This document shows, in pieces, positions 25,714 to 34,229 of a stretch of DNA of 64,000 bases. Made by a program: the position numbers and the translations under genes. Numbering within the stretch: position 1 is the first letter of the stretch; every line of letters starts with the position of its first letter. The notes below the pieces were generated by a model. The model searched no databases. It was given only the letters and a program-made list of their open reading frames with translations, and was not told where the DNA came from. The DNA is from Thiodiazotropha sp040507225. Its GTDB lineage: Bacteria > Pseudomonadota > Gammaproteobacteria > Chromatiales > Chromatiaceae. Location: the NCBI GenBank assembly GCA_040507225.1, contig JBEVVG010000001.1, positions 1,922,001 to 1,986,000 on the forward strand, given 5' to 3'.

Positions 25714-26988
25714 ATGCATCCTAAAAGTCTCTCACACGCCATTTGCCTGGCAATCAGCTGTGGTTCGGCACTATTCATTAGCACATCGGCGCACGCTTCC
25801 GGTTTCGCTGTTCCGGAGATGAATGTGACCGGTCTGGCCACCTCCAATGCAATGGTGGCGAATCCCAACTCGCTCGGCGCGATCAGCTACAACCCAGCCG
25901 CCATGGCGTTCCATGAAGGCAGCCACGTGACCCTCGGCACGATTTTGATCCAGCCGGATATGGCGGTGGATACCGGGGCCGGTTCAACGGACAGTGATGC
26001 CAACGACCTGGTGGCGGCACCCGCCATCTCTGCTCACAGCCAGGTCAATGATGACTGGTCGCTGGGTATCGCCATCAACGCACCGTTTGGCCTGGAAACC
26101 GAGTGGGATACCGACCTCTACAGCGGTCAGTACCCCGCCGGGACCTTCATGCCCACCAACACCAAGCTGGAAATTGCGGCCTTCAGCCCGAGCGCGGCCT
26201 ATCAATTCAACGACCAGGCTTCCGTATCCTTCGGTGTCGATTACTACTGGATGAAAAAGGTCGAGTTCAACAGCGCCCTGAATGACGGCAACGCCTATCC
26301 CGGCTTCAATCTCAAGGGTGACGGTCGCAGTGTCGGTTTCAACCTTGGCGGCCTGGTGGTACTGGACAAGTGGAGCTTCGGCGCCAGCTATCACTCCTCC
26401 TCCAAGATCAAGGCCAAAGGCACCCTGGATGACGAAGCGGGCGTTCTGCCCGGCAACCTGTCGGATAATGTCACGGCCACCCTGGAACTTCCCTGGCGGC
26501 TGCAGATCGGCGCCCGCTACCAGGCCATGGAAAAGCTTGGCGTGGAATTCGACTTCACTCGAACCGGTTGGAATACCTTCGATGAACTGGTGGTGAAGAA
26601 CGAGGAGTATGGCTCCACCATCTTCACCAGCCAAAACTACTTCGAGAACTCGAACGCCTACCGTCTCGGCATGACCTACGATTTCACCACCGCGACCCAG
26701 TTGCGAATCGGCTACACCTATGACGAGACCCCACAGCAGGACGAGAATTTCAGCCCGAGAATTCCTGACGCCGACCGCCAGCTCTACAGCCTCGGTGTAG
26801 GTCACACTTTCGCCCAGGACTGGACAGTCGACGTGGGTTACATGTACGTCAAATTCGATGACCGGACCATCGACAGTGACACCCCTGCGGTGGCCGGTCA
26901 GGAGTTGAACGGCACCACAGCTGTCAACGGTACCTACGAATCCAGCGTCCACCTGTTCGGCCTGTCACTTACCAAAACCTTCATGTAA
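25714..26988 (+). CDS. FadL/OmpP1-family outer-membrane transport protein
   Basis: The 424-residue product has a signal peptide (MHPKSLSHAICLAISCGSALF..AHA, cleavage near 29), and the mature protein opens with SGFAVPEMNVTGLATSNAM, close to the FadL N-terminal plug sequence with the usual GxG/NPAAM element (ISYNPAAMAF). The rest is a run of amphipathic beta strands ending in Phe-Met without a typical terminal Phe-only signal. FadL proteins pass hydrophobic substrates such as long-chain fatty acids or aromatics. The ATG at 25714 follows AGGGAGG; the longer frame is rejected. The divergent LysR gene may control it. Confidence 0.92.
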   Translation: MHPKSLSHAICLAISCGSALFISTSAHASGFAVPEMNVTGLATSNAMVANPNSLGAISYNPAAMAFHEGSHVTLGTILIQPDMAVDTGAGSTDSDANDLVAAPAISAHSQVNDDWSLGIAINAPFGLETEWDTDLYSGQYPAGTFMPTNTKLEIAAFSPSAAYQFNDQASVSFGVDYYWMKKVEFNSALNDGNAYPGFNLKGDGRSVGFNLGGLVVLDKWSFGASYHSSSKIKAKGTLDDEAGVLPGNLSDNVTATLELPWRLQIGARYQAMEKLGVEFDFTRTGWNTFDELVVKNEEYGSTIFTSQNYFENSNAYRLGMTYDFTTATQLRIGYTYDETPQQDENFSPRIPDADRQLYSLGVGHTFAQDWTVDVGYMYVKFDDRTIDSDTPAVAGQELNGTTAVNGTYESSVHLFGLSLTKTFM

Positions 26989-26998
26989 GACAGCCGCC

Positions 26999-27104
26999 CG
27001 GGGCCGTATTATTCATACGGTCCCCGGGGCCCCGCTCCGGCCACGCAGAAACTCATTCCAGGCAAACGGGCGCGCAAAAAAAACGCCGCCCTTGTGGGGC
27101 GGCG
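26999..27104 (-). terminator. Terminator of the dsrE2 gene, plus an adjacent hairpin
   Basis: On the minus strand, stem CGCCGCCC (27084-27091 and complement 27097-27104) with a 5-base loop is followed by eight T (27076-27083), 24 bases after the dsrE2 stop. A second hairpin at 27000-27025 (GGGGCCGTAT with its bulged complement) lies just after the fadL-like stop and could end that transcript, though without a T-tract. Confidence 0.85.
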
Positions 27105-27127
27105 CCTTGACTGCTTGTTACAACGGG

Positions 27128-27610
27128 TTAGATGTAAAGGCAGATATCGCTCTCACCGGCGAATTCGAAAAAGCGCGCGGCGCCGGCGAATTCTATACCA
27201 TCGATGAACTCGGCAGGATTCATTTCAAACAAATCCACGGTCATCTGGCAGGCAATCAACCGAACTTCGGCTTCCTGGCACAGCTCTCTGAGCTCGGCGA
27301 GGTCCGCCACGCCTTTGGAGGCCATTTTCTTCTTCATCATGCCGGTCATCATGCCCTGCATGCCGGGCAGCGCGAGACCCAGAACAGGAAACCACTTGTC
27401 CATGCCCATGGGCATCGGCATGCCGGGATTGCCCAGCGGGGTAACTTCCAGATCCAGGTTTTTCTTCAGCAGCTGAAGGCCGTAGAAGGTGAAAAAGATC
27501 TCTGTATCGTAGCCCAGCGCCGCAGCGGTGGAAGCCAGGATAAACGGGGGATAGGCCCAGTCGAGAGAGCCCTTGGTCGCAATGATGGCTAACTTCTTTT
27601 CGTCTGACAT
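27128..27610 (-). CDS. dsrE2: DsrE2-type sulfur relay protein
   Basis: The 160-residue product has a DsrE fold: KLAIIATKGSLDWAYPPFILASTAAALG at the start (residues 6-33) and RLIACQMTVDLFEM near 117-130, with C111, C121 and C157. The region 60-97 is rich in Met, Pro and Gly (GNPGMPMPMGM, GMQGMMTGMM) and in relatives forms a membrane-associated segment, the mark of DsrE2 as opposed to soluble DsrE. In sulfur oxidisers rhd-tusA-dsrE2 passes sulfane sulfur to DsrEFH or to the sHdr system. Here it is the last gene of the cluster, 40 bases after tusA. Confidence 0.88.
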   Translation of the reverse strand: MSDEKKLAIIATKGSLDWAYPPFILASTAAALGYDTEIFFTFYGLQLLKKNLDLEVTPLGNPGMPMPMGMDKWFPVLGLALPGMQGMMTGMMKKKMASKGVADLAELRELCQEAEVRLIACQMTVDLFEMNPAEFIDGIEFAGAARFFEFAGESDICLYI

Positions 27611-27650
27611 AGGAGTGTCTCCAAAGAAAGTCCCTGTAGGGAGCAGCCGA

Positions 27651-27881
27651 TCAGGCTTTCTTGATCAGGAATTCAAACTTGCCGCCCACTTCCTTGGATT
27701 CGATCAGTTCGTTACCAGTCTGGTTGGCGAACGCCTCGAAGTCCTTCACGGAACCGGGATCGGTCGCGATGATGTGCAGCACTTTGCCGGATTCCATACC
27801 ATTCAGGGTTTTTTTCGCACGCAGAATAGGAAGAGGACAGTTGAGCCCGCTTGCGTCCAGTTCTTGATCAAAATCTGCCAT
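27651..27881 (-). CDS. tusA: Sulfurtransferase TusA
   Basis: The 76-residue product is a full-length TusA with the sulfur-accepting Cys in LNCPLPILRAKK (C15) and the family features ATDPGSVKDFEAFA and EVGGKFEFLIKK. It carries persulfide sulfur in the cytoplasm, here most likely between Rhd and DsrE2. It lies between rhd (117 bases upstream) and dsrE2. Confidence 0.95.
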   Translation of the reverse strand: MADFDQELDASGLNCPLPILRAKKTLNGMESGKVLHIIATDPGSVKDFEAFANQTGNELIESKEVGGKFEFLIKKA

Positions 27882-27998
27882 GGTATGACCTCCAGCAATT
27901 ATATGTGATTAATTTGTGTAATGGGTAAAATCAGACGGACCTTTATATGTCATGCGACTGCTAAACGCAAGCGTCGCACCTCAACCCGCTTGGCGCCG

Positions 27999-28328
27999 TC
28001 AACTCGCCAGCCGGGTCTCCAGACGGTACCCGGAACGGGCCCATGCCAGGATGCCGCCACGCAGGTTAACCGCGTTGGTATACCCCTGTTGAGCCAGGTA
28101 GGCGCAGGCATGGTAGGAACGGGCCCCACTGTGGCAATAGAGGATCACGTCCTTGTCCTTGGGCAGTTCGGAAATTCGTACTGGAATCAGATGCATCGGG
28201 ATATGTTCCGCATTCGGGAGCACACCCTGGGCAAGTTCGCCCGCGCTGCGAATATCCAGGAGCAGGAAGTCGTCCCCTGCGGCGATTCGGCTCTCAAGGG
28301 CGGAAGCGTCAATTTCCTTAATCATCAC
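27999..28328 (-). CDS. Single-domain rhodanese (Rhd)
   Basis: The 109-residue product is a single rhodanese domain with DIRSAGELAQG, the active-site loop YCHSGARSY (Cys about residue 64) and LRGGILAWARSGY at the end. It is the first gene of the rhd-tusA-dsrE2 cluster and would transfer sulfur from glutathione persulfide or thiosulfate to TusA. The start may be either of the two Met codons at 28328/28325. A palindromic AT-rich site lies 32-48 bases upstream. Confidence 0.93.
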   Translation of the reverse strand: MMIKEIDASALESRIAAGDDFLLLDIRSAGELAQGVLPNAEHIPMHLIPVRISELPKDKDVILYCHSGARSYHACAYLAQQGYTNAVNLRGGILAWARSGYRLETRLAS

Positions 28329-28359
28329 GATTGGGCTGCCTCAGATCGAAAAATGAGCG

Positions 28360-28376
28360 CATTAGTATATTAATGT
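28360..28376 (+). promoter_or_regulatory. AT-rich palindromic operator candidate upstream of rhd-tusA-dsrE2
   Basis: ATTA-GTATAT-TAAT at 28361-28374 is a perfect inverted repeat, extended to CATTA..TAATG if the central bases are shifted. It agrees in eleven of thirteen positions with the site before the DUF302 gene and lies 32-48 bases before the rhd start, where it would overlap the promoter. Confidence 0.5.
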
Positions 28377-28636
28377 GTTTAAATATTGCAAGACCCAAAC
28401 CCGATAGTTACATGGGGTCAATGGCTGCGTAGACAGGAATTTCGGGCAAACACAGCGGGTTGACGGCACTCGGTCGCGCCTTCGACGCCACGCCTGCCGG
28501 TACTCAGCGCACGGGATATCTGATATACCCGGAGGAGAGAGATTAATTTCTGCCCGATCTGCCGGTTAAGATAGCTGTCTGGATCCCGGGAAGGCGCTCG
28601 AACACCTAACATCAAATCCAACAACTGGTTGTTATT

Positions 28637-30061
28637 ATGGAATTTTTTCCTATCTTTCTGGACATTCGCAGCAAGCCTTGCCTGGTCGTCGGCGGCGGCC
28701 CCGTGGCCGAACGAAAAACCGCATTGTTGCTGAAGGCCGGCGCCGATGTCAGCCTGGTTTCCCCGCAACTGACCCACGACCTCACCACCTGGCGCGACAT
28801 GGGACAGTATTCTCATCAGGAACGAGGCTTCAGCGAGGCGGATATCGAAGGTCACCACCTGGTGATCGCCGCCACCCATGATGCGGCTCTGAATGCGCGC
28901 ATCGCGGAACTCGCCAACCAGCGACGCATCCCGGTGAATGTAGTGGATCAACCGGCGCTGTGCAGCTTCATCGTGCCTTCCATCATCGACCGCTCTCCGG
29001 TGGTCGCCGCTGTATCAACCGGTGGCGCATCCCCGGTCCTGGCGCGGCTGATACGTTCCCGGCTCGAATCCCTGATCCCCGCCGGCTACGGTCGTCTGGC
29101 GGACCTGTGCAACCGTTTCCGCCAAAGGGTCAAGGATCGCTTCGAGAAACCCCGGGACCGGCGCCTTTTCTGGGATCGGGTGCTGGAAGGCGGTGTCGCC
29201 GAACGGGTTTTCTCCGGTCATGACGAGGAGGCGGACCAGCTGATGGAGCGACTGCTCGATCACCCCACCGCCGAGGACGAAATGGGCGAGGTCTATCTGG
29301 TCGGCGCGGGCCCCGGCGACCCGGACCTGCTGACCTTTCGCGCCCTGCGCCTCATGCAGCAGGCCGATGTGGTGGTGTACGACCGGCTGGTGGCCAAACC
29401 GATTCTCGAAATGACCCGCCATGACGCGGAGCATATCTATGTGGGCAAGGAACGGGACAAGCACGCGATGCGCCAGGAGGAGATCAACAAACTGCTGGCA
29501 AGACTGGCCAAGCAGGGCAAGCGGGTGCTGCGTCTCAAGGGCGGCGACCCCTTCATCTTCGGCCGCGGCGGCGAAGAGATCGACACCCTCGCTGAGGAAG
29601 GCGTGCCCTTCCAGGTCATCCCGGGCATCACCGCCGCAGCGGGCTGCGCCTCTTATTCCGGCATTCCGCTGACCCACCGGGATTACGCTCAATCCGTGAC
29701 CTTCGTCACCGGTCATCTCAAGGACGGGACCATGAACCTGAACTGGGAGATGCTGGCTCAGCCCCACCAGACCATCGTTTTCTACATGGGCCTGGTGGGG
29801 CTGCCGGTAATCTGCCGGGAACTGCAGCAGCACGGGGTACCCGCGGAGATGCCGATCGCCCTGATCCAGCAGGGCACCACGCACATGCAGCGGGTGTTCA
29901 CTGGTACGCTCGGCGACATTCTGCAGCTGGTGGAGCGGGAACAGCCCAAACCGCCGACCCTGATCATCGTCGGCCACGTGGTTGAGCTGCAGCAGAAGCT
30001 CTCCTGGTACGAGGCCCCACCCCATTCCGAGCAGGGCGCCACCTCGCCGATCGATTTCTAG
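28637..30061 (+). CDS. cysG: Siroheme synthase CysG (multifunctional)
   Basis: The 474-residue product fuses the precorrin-2 dehydrogenase/ferrochelatase module (about 1-210, NAD motif VVGGGPVAERKTALLLKAGADV) to uroporphyrinogen-III methyltransferase (about 216-460, VYLVGAGPGDPDLLTFRA, VVVYDRLV, RLKGGDPFIFGRGGEE, and GITAAAGCASYSGIPLTHR). It makes siroheme from uroporphyrinogen III, needed for sulfite reductases including reverse DsrAB, and for heme d1-type pathways. It is transcribed away from the rhd cluster. The ATG at 28637 has no strong ribosome site. Confidence 0.97.
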   Translation: MEFFPIFLDIRSKPCLVVGGGPVAERKTALLLKAGADVSLVSPQLTHDLTTWRDMGQYSHQERGFSEADIEGHHLVIAATHDAALNARIAELANQRRIPVNVVDQPALCSFIVPSIIDRSPVVAAVSTGGASPVLARLIRSRLESLIPAGYGRLADLCNRFRQRVKDRFEKPRDRRLFWDRVLEGGVAERVFSGHDEEADQLMERLLDHPTAEDEMGEVYLVGAGPGDPDLLTFRALRLMQQADVVVYDRLVAKPILEMTRHDAEHIYVGKERDKHAMRQEEINKLLARLAKQGKRVLRLKGGDPFIFGRGGEEIDTLAEEGVPFQVIPGITAAAGCASYSGIPLTHRDYAQSVTFVTGHLKDGTMNLNWEMLAQPHQTIVFYMGLVGLPVICRELQQHGVPAEMPIALIQQGTTHMQRVFTGTLGDILQLVEREQPKPPTLIIVGHVVELQQKLSWYEAPPHSEQGATSPIDF

Positions 30062-30084
30062 TGGGCCGCTCGGCGACGCATGAA

Positions 30085-30128
30085 AAACTGTCTATATGGA
30101 TCCGCTGGCTGAGCGGCGGATCCCGGAC
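30085..30128. terminator. Shared hairpin between cysG and the rhodanese gene
   Basis: GGATCCGCT and AGCGG(c)GGATCC around 30096-30122 form a bulged stem between the convergent genes. There is no clear T-tract on either side, so it is a weak terminator call. Confidence 0.4.
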
Positions 30129-30130
30129 AT

Positions 30131-30595
30131 CTACTTGGGGCTGAGCTGGTCTTCCCGCAGATCCGGGGTGAAATAGTCGTCTGCATCGTCGAGATCCACC
30201 GATGCGCCTTCCTGGTTCACCATCGGTTGTTCGAAATCGTTCCAGCCCCGCAGCCCGGTCTTCAGCGACTTGACGTTCTGGTATCCCAAAAGTTGCATGG
30301 TGTAGGCGGCCAGCACACTGCGATAACCGGAACGACAGACCACGACGACCTCCTGGTCCCGGGCCCGCACCAGTTCCGGAATGGTCTCTTCATAATCCCA
30401 CTCGCAGGCCGACTCGAGAATTCCCCGGGGAGCCAGGATTGCGTTTTCAATGTGCATCGCGTCATATTCGTATGGTTCGCGAACATCCACCACCAGGAGT
30501 TCGGGATTCTCCTGCAGGCGCTCTTCCAGGTCCCAGGGCATGATCTCTTTGACATCCTTGAGACACTCGTTGACCAGGCTAAGATAACTCTTCAT
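30131..30595 (-). CDS. Rhodanese-domain protein, last gene of a two-component operon
   Basis: The 154-residue product has an N-terminal helix, a rhodanese domain (about 20-120; VVDVREPYEYDAMHI and active loop VVCRSGYRS, Cys near residue 76), and an acidic tail (SVDLDDADDYFTPDL). It is a predicted cytosolic sulfurtransferase. It starts one base after the narL-like stop codon, so the three genes narX-like, narL-like and rhodanese are transcribed together. Confidence 0.92.
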   Translation of the reverse strand: MKSYLSLVNECLKDVKEIMPWDLEERLQENPELLVVDVREPYEYDAMHIENAILAPRGILESACEWDYEETIPELVRARDQEVVVVCRSGYRSVLAAYTMQLLGYQNVKSLKTGLRGWNDFEQPMVNQEGASVDLDDADDYFTPDLREDQLSPK

Positions 30596-30596
30596 T

Positions 30597-31241
30597 TCAC
30601 CCTCTGGAACATAGATTTTGTTCGACGGCGATCACCGCGGCCTCAACCCGGGAGTGCACATCGAGTTTGCGCAGGATCGCTTTCACATGCAGTTTCACAG
30701 TGCCGTCGGAAATCCCCAGGTTTCGCGCGATCACCTTGTTGCTCTGACCGTCCGCCAGATGGCAGAGAATCTCACGCTCCCGGGGGGTGAGATCATCCAG
30801 GGAAGAGGCCGCGGCACTACTGCTCGGACGCTCGCCCTGGACCGCCTTGGCCAAAATACCCGTCAGTTCCTTGGCCACCACCGTCTGACCCCGGGTGATC
30901 TGCTGCAGGGCATCGATCAGTTCGTTCGGCTCCATGTCCTTGAGCAGGTATCCCTGGGCACCGTTTTGCAGGGCATCGATGACATCCCCCTCCTCACGAC
31001 TGGTGGTGAGCATGCTGATCGGCATCTCGGGATAGTGTTTGCGCAAAACGCTCAACACCTCGGTCCCCGTCATATCCGGCATACGCATATCCAGCAGCAC
31101 CACGTCCGGGCGTTCCCGGGCCACGGTTTCGATGCCTTTAAGACAGTCGCCGATGGCGATCACGTCGATACCCCGGCGCTCCAGGAGTTCCTGAAGGCCG
31201 ATGCGAAACAACGCATGGTCATCTATCAGCAATACCCGCAT
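30597..31241 (-). CDS. NarL-family response regulator
   Basis: The 214-residue product has a receiver (1-120; D7/D8, phosphoacceptor D51 in VVLLDMRMP, K near 104) and a LuxR-type helix-turn-helix (about 148-210; LTPREREILCHLADGQSNKVIARNLGISDGTVKLHVK). It is the partner of the NarX-like kinase just upstream, six bases between. Whether it regulates nitrate genes is not shown by the window; the rhodanese next to it points at sulfur. Confidence 0.94.
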   Translation of the reverse strand: MRVLLIDDHALFRIGLQELLERRGIDVIAIGDCLKGIETVARERPDVVLLDMRMPDMTGTEVLSVLRKHYPEMPISMLTTSREEGDVIDALQNGAQGYLLKDMEPNELIDALQQITRGQTVVAKELTGILAKAVQGERPSSSAAASSLDDLTPREREILCHLADGQSNKVIARNLGISDGTVKLHVKAILRKLDVHSRVEAAVIAVEQNLCSRG

Positions 31242-31247
31242 CTCATC

Positions 31248-32927
31248 TCACCTCTGTGGATTCACTTCGCTTCGCGCGCTGGGAATCTCCAGTTCCACCC
31301 GGGTGCCTTCCCCGGGTTCACTCTCGATGTAGAGTTCGCCACCCACCCGCCGGGCGCGTTCCTCCATGATCGACAGACCGATGTGCTCGCCCGGGTTTCC
31401 GGTCGGCGCAGCACCCTCGAATCCGACACCGTCGTCTTCCACCAGAATGAGATATTGCCCCGCACTACGGCAGCGTAACAAGACTCTAACCGTGTGGGCA
31501 TTGGCATGTTTGCGTATATTCGCCAAAGATTCCTGGACAATACGCAATGCCTGCATCTCCTGATTGGTATCGAGATCTGTCTTCAGACAATCCGGTTGGA
31601 AAAAGGCCGGAATCCCGGTTTCCTGGTTAAACCGCTCCACCAGTTTACCCAGCGCCGGCACCAGTCCCCGCTGATCCAGCGGGGCACGAAAGCTGTTGAT
31701 CAGTTCCCGCAGTTCGTCATGCGCCTCGTCCACCCCGTTGTGGATTCGCCGCGCTTCCTGCAGGGCCCGTCCCGACCCGGGATCAACCTGCAGGGTCTCC
31801 TCCAGCATACGCACCTGGAAACGCAGACTCGCCAGGGTCTGGGCGAGCGAATCGTGCAGTTCATGAGCCAGCGAGGTACGTTCCTCCATGATCGAAACCC
31901 GCCGTGCTTCCGAGTCCGAACGCTGCTTGGCCACTGCCATACCCAGGTGGCTGCCGATGGTGTTGAGAATGTCCAGCACGTCCTCACGTCCATCGTAGAT
32001 ACCTGGTTTGTCCACGTACAGATGATAGAAACCGAGTACGTCACCGTGGTACCACATAGGTACCGAGACCCGCTCGATCTCATCCGGTCCGAACATCCGC
32101 CAGCCATTCCGTCGCGAGCAGCGCCGGGTGTCCTGACGGCACAGGATATCCCCGGGTGACAGAGCGATCCCGCACTGACACAACTTGATGGGCAACAGCT
32201 CCTGCTCCTGGTATAGACGATCCCTCTGGTCGATACACCCGACCTGGCGCACCTTGTCGCCGGGCAGCACCAGATGAACCGTCGCCGAACGGGCATTCAC
32301 CATGCGTTTGAACACCGCCATGTATTCCAGCAGCAGTTCATCGAGATTTTCAGACTGATTGATCCCCGCCGCCACATCATAGAGCACCTGCAGGGAGGTG
32401 GTCTTTTGCGCCAACCGCCAGGTCTGGCGCGCCACCCGTACCTCCATGTCCTCGTAGATATCTGTCAGTTCCTCGCTCAGACTGTCGATGTCCCGGGCCA
32501 TGCCGCTGAAGATGCCGCTCTTCTCGGCCCCGCCCTTCCGGCTGGCTACCGGCTCCCCCTGACACACCTGGGTGACCGTGGTTTCCAGAGAAGCCAGGGG
32601 TCTCAACAGCTGGCTGCGTAAACGCACCAGGACCATCAGCAGTGAGACGCACGCAAGCACCACTCCCAGCAGCAGCACCACCGGCAGCACCGTGCGCCCT
32701 GCCGAGCCCCCAACCAGCATCAGGATCGAAACCAGACTGACCAGCAGACTCAGCGCCAGGGACAGGATCGGCAGCAGCAGGTTGCCGGCGAACAGAATTC
32801 GCAGACTCGGCCAATGCCGCCGATCGACCACAGTCTCGAGTCGACTCAGCCACCGGTGCAGAGGCCCTGCCGTCGGTGCGGGCCGATACAGGTCCGCGTG
32901 TCGGTTTTTTTTCAGATCAACAGCCAT
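31248..32927 (-). CDS. NarX-like sensor histidine kinase lacking the periplasmic sensor domain, with Cys-rich GAF
   Basis: The 559-residue product starts at the ATG at 32927. Two membrane helices (about 46-73 and 79-101) are separated by only a few residues, so the nitrate-binding periplasmic domain of NarX is missing. A HAMP-like helix follows, then a GAF-like domain (about 185-335) that contains C-rich stretches (LCQCGIALSP, ILCRQDTRRCSRRNG), and the HisKA_3 domain with phosphorylated His in LAHELHDSLAQTL near residue 366, and HATPase. The cysteines recall the central Cys cluster of NarX but the input is cytoplasmic. It forms an operon with narL-like and rhodanese genes. Confidence 0.9.
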   Translation of the reverse strand: MAVDLKKNRHADLYRPAPTAGPLHRWLSRLETVVDRRHWPSLRILFAGNLLLPILSLALSLLVSLVSILMLVGGSAGRTVLPVVLLLGVVLACVSLLMVLVRLRSQLLRPLASLETTVTQVCQGEPVASRKGGAEKSGIFSGMARDIDSLSEELTDIYEDMEVRVARQTWRLAQKTTSLQVLYDVAAGINQSENLDELLLEYMAVFKRMVNARSATVHLVLPGDKVRQVGCIDQRDRLYQEQELLPIKLCQCGIALSPGDILCRQDTRRCSRRNGWRMFGPDEIERVSVPMWYHGDVLGFYHLYVDKPGIYDGREDVLDILNTIGSHLGMAVAKQRSDSEARRVSIMEERTSLAHELHDSLAQTLASLRFQVRMLEETLQVDPGSGRALQEARRIHNGVDEAHDELRELINSFRAPLDQRGLVPALGKLVERFNQETGIPAFFQPDCLKTDLDTNQEMQALRIVQESLANIRKHANAHTVRVLLRCRSAGQYLILVEDDGVGFEGAAPTGNPGEHIGLSIMEERARRVGGELYIESEPGEGTRVELEIPSARSEVNPQR

Positions 32928-33025
32928 CCCGTGACTCAAACATGCCTTTTATACTGATGCGCGATTATAGCCCGATGCCGCGCCGCCGGACGTCTCTTCG
33001 GAACCCTCATCCTGTTCGCCCGGGA

Positions 33026-34174
33026 CTATTGCGTGTCCGGATCGGGCCAGACCTGTCGAAGCCGCGCCTCGCGCCAGGCCTGTATGGCATCCCCCAAAGC
33101 CCTGCCGGACAGACCCCCGAGCAGCAAATCCTGCGGTGTCTCCGCACAAGCAACCTCATGGGCCCGGACAAGCCGGGGCAGCAACAGCGCCTCCCGTTCA
33201 GGCCACAGGACAGACGATGCCATCAGCAGATCACGGTAACGCTGCGACTGCCGATGCAGCTTGCCGGCCTGGATGAAACGCAGGAACGCCGCGGCATCGC
33301 CCGGCACCGCGAACAGACCCTCCACACCCAGCAGGTCGTGAATCAACTGCCCGGTGGCACGCTCGATACGCCAGGCCTGCAGCCAGGCCGTTACATCCTC
33401 GCGACGTTTCGCGACCTCCAGCAGCAGCACTGCGGTGCGCACTCCGCTCTGCGCATCCCGCTGGACCGCCCGCTTCAACGCCTCCAGAGGCAGCGCGCGA
33501 ACCTCATCGGCATGTGCCGAGTCCTGCGATGGCAGGATCTCCGCCAACTCGGGCAGAATGCCGGGCAATGCGCCACAGCGCTGCAGAACCTCGAAAAAGC
33601 GCCACGGCTGGGGTTCCGCCATGGCCTTGAGCATCTCCTTCATGACCCGCTCCGGGGTGAGGCTGCGCAACTCCGCCTCACTCGCCATCTGTACCATCAG
33701 GCGATGCGTGGCATGCGCCACCCGAAAGCCCCAGCAACCGAGTTTCGCAGCGAAACGGGCAATCCGCAGCAGGCGTACCGGATCCTCGACAAAGGCCGGC
33801 GTGACGTGTCGCAGCACTCCATCATCCAGATCCCGTCTACCATGACACACATCGATCAGCCGACCCTCGTCATCCATCGCCAGGGCATTGATGGTCAGGT
33901 CCCGGCGCAGTAGATCCTCCTCCAGGGTCACCCCGGGGTCACTGCACACCTCGAATCCCTTGTAACCGGGCGCAACCTTGGTCTCCGTCCGCGCCAGGGC
34001 GTATTCCTCGCCGGTCTGCGGATGCAAGAAGACCGGAAATTCCCGGTCTGCCGGCTTGAATCCAAGGTCCTGCATCTCCTGGGGCGTGGCGCCGACCACC
34101 ACCCAATCGGTTTCCTGGTACGGGATATCCAGCAATTGATCGCGCACTGCGCCACCAACCCGGTAGATTTTCAT
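33026..34174 (-). CDS. cca: CCA-adding tRNA nucleotidyltransferase
   Basis: The 382-residue product is a class II CCA enzyme that builds or repairs the CCA end of tRNA. The start MKIYRVGGAVRDQLLDIPYQETDWVVVG has the GGAVRD and the D-x-D type acidic pair, followed by DLTINALA and the RRD motif (EEDLLRRDLTINALAMD), and the base-recognition EDPVRLLRIARFAAKLG (about 140-155). No HD phosphohydrolase His-Asp pair is visible in the C-terminal third, unlike E. coli Cca, so this is the shorter nucleotidyltransferase form. It starts 56 bases after the Atm1-type exporter gene and probably shares its transcript. Confidence 0.95.
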   Translation of the reverse strand: MKIYRVGGAVRDQLLDIPYQETDWVVVGATPQEMQDLGFKPADREFPVFLHPQTGEEYALARTETKVAPGYKGFEVCSDPGVTLEEDLLRRDLTINALAMDDEGRLIDVCHGRRDLDDGVLRHVTPAFVEDPVRLLRIARFAAKLGCWGFRVAHATHRLMVQMASEAELRSLTPERVMKEMLKAMAEPQPWRFFEVLQRCGALPGILPELAEILPSQDSAHADEVRALPLEALKRAVQRDAQSGVRTAVLLLEVAKRREDVTAWLQAWRIERATGQLIHDLLGVEGLFAVPGDAAAFLRFIQAGKLHRQSQRYRDLLMASSVLWPEREALLLPRLVRAHEVACAETPQDLLLGGLSGRALGDAIQAWREARLRQVWPDPDTQ

Positions 34175-34229
34175 CTCGCCCCCCCGGGAATACCCGGCGA
34201 AGCGGGGGCGCGTCGATCCATGTAACGGG

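Noticed and set aside
25415..25868. Open frames on the minus strand overlapping the fadL-like leader
   Set aside because: They run through the porin ribosome site and coding start, and their translations show no family features.
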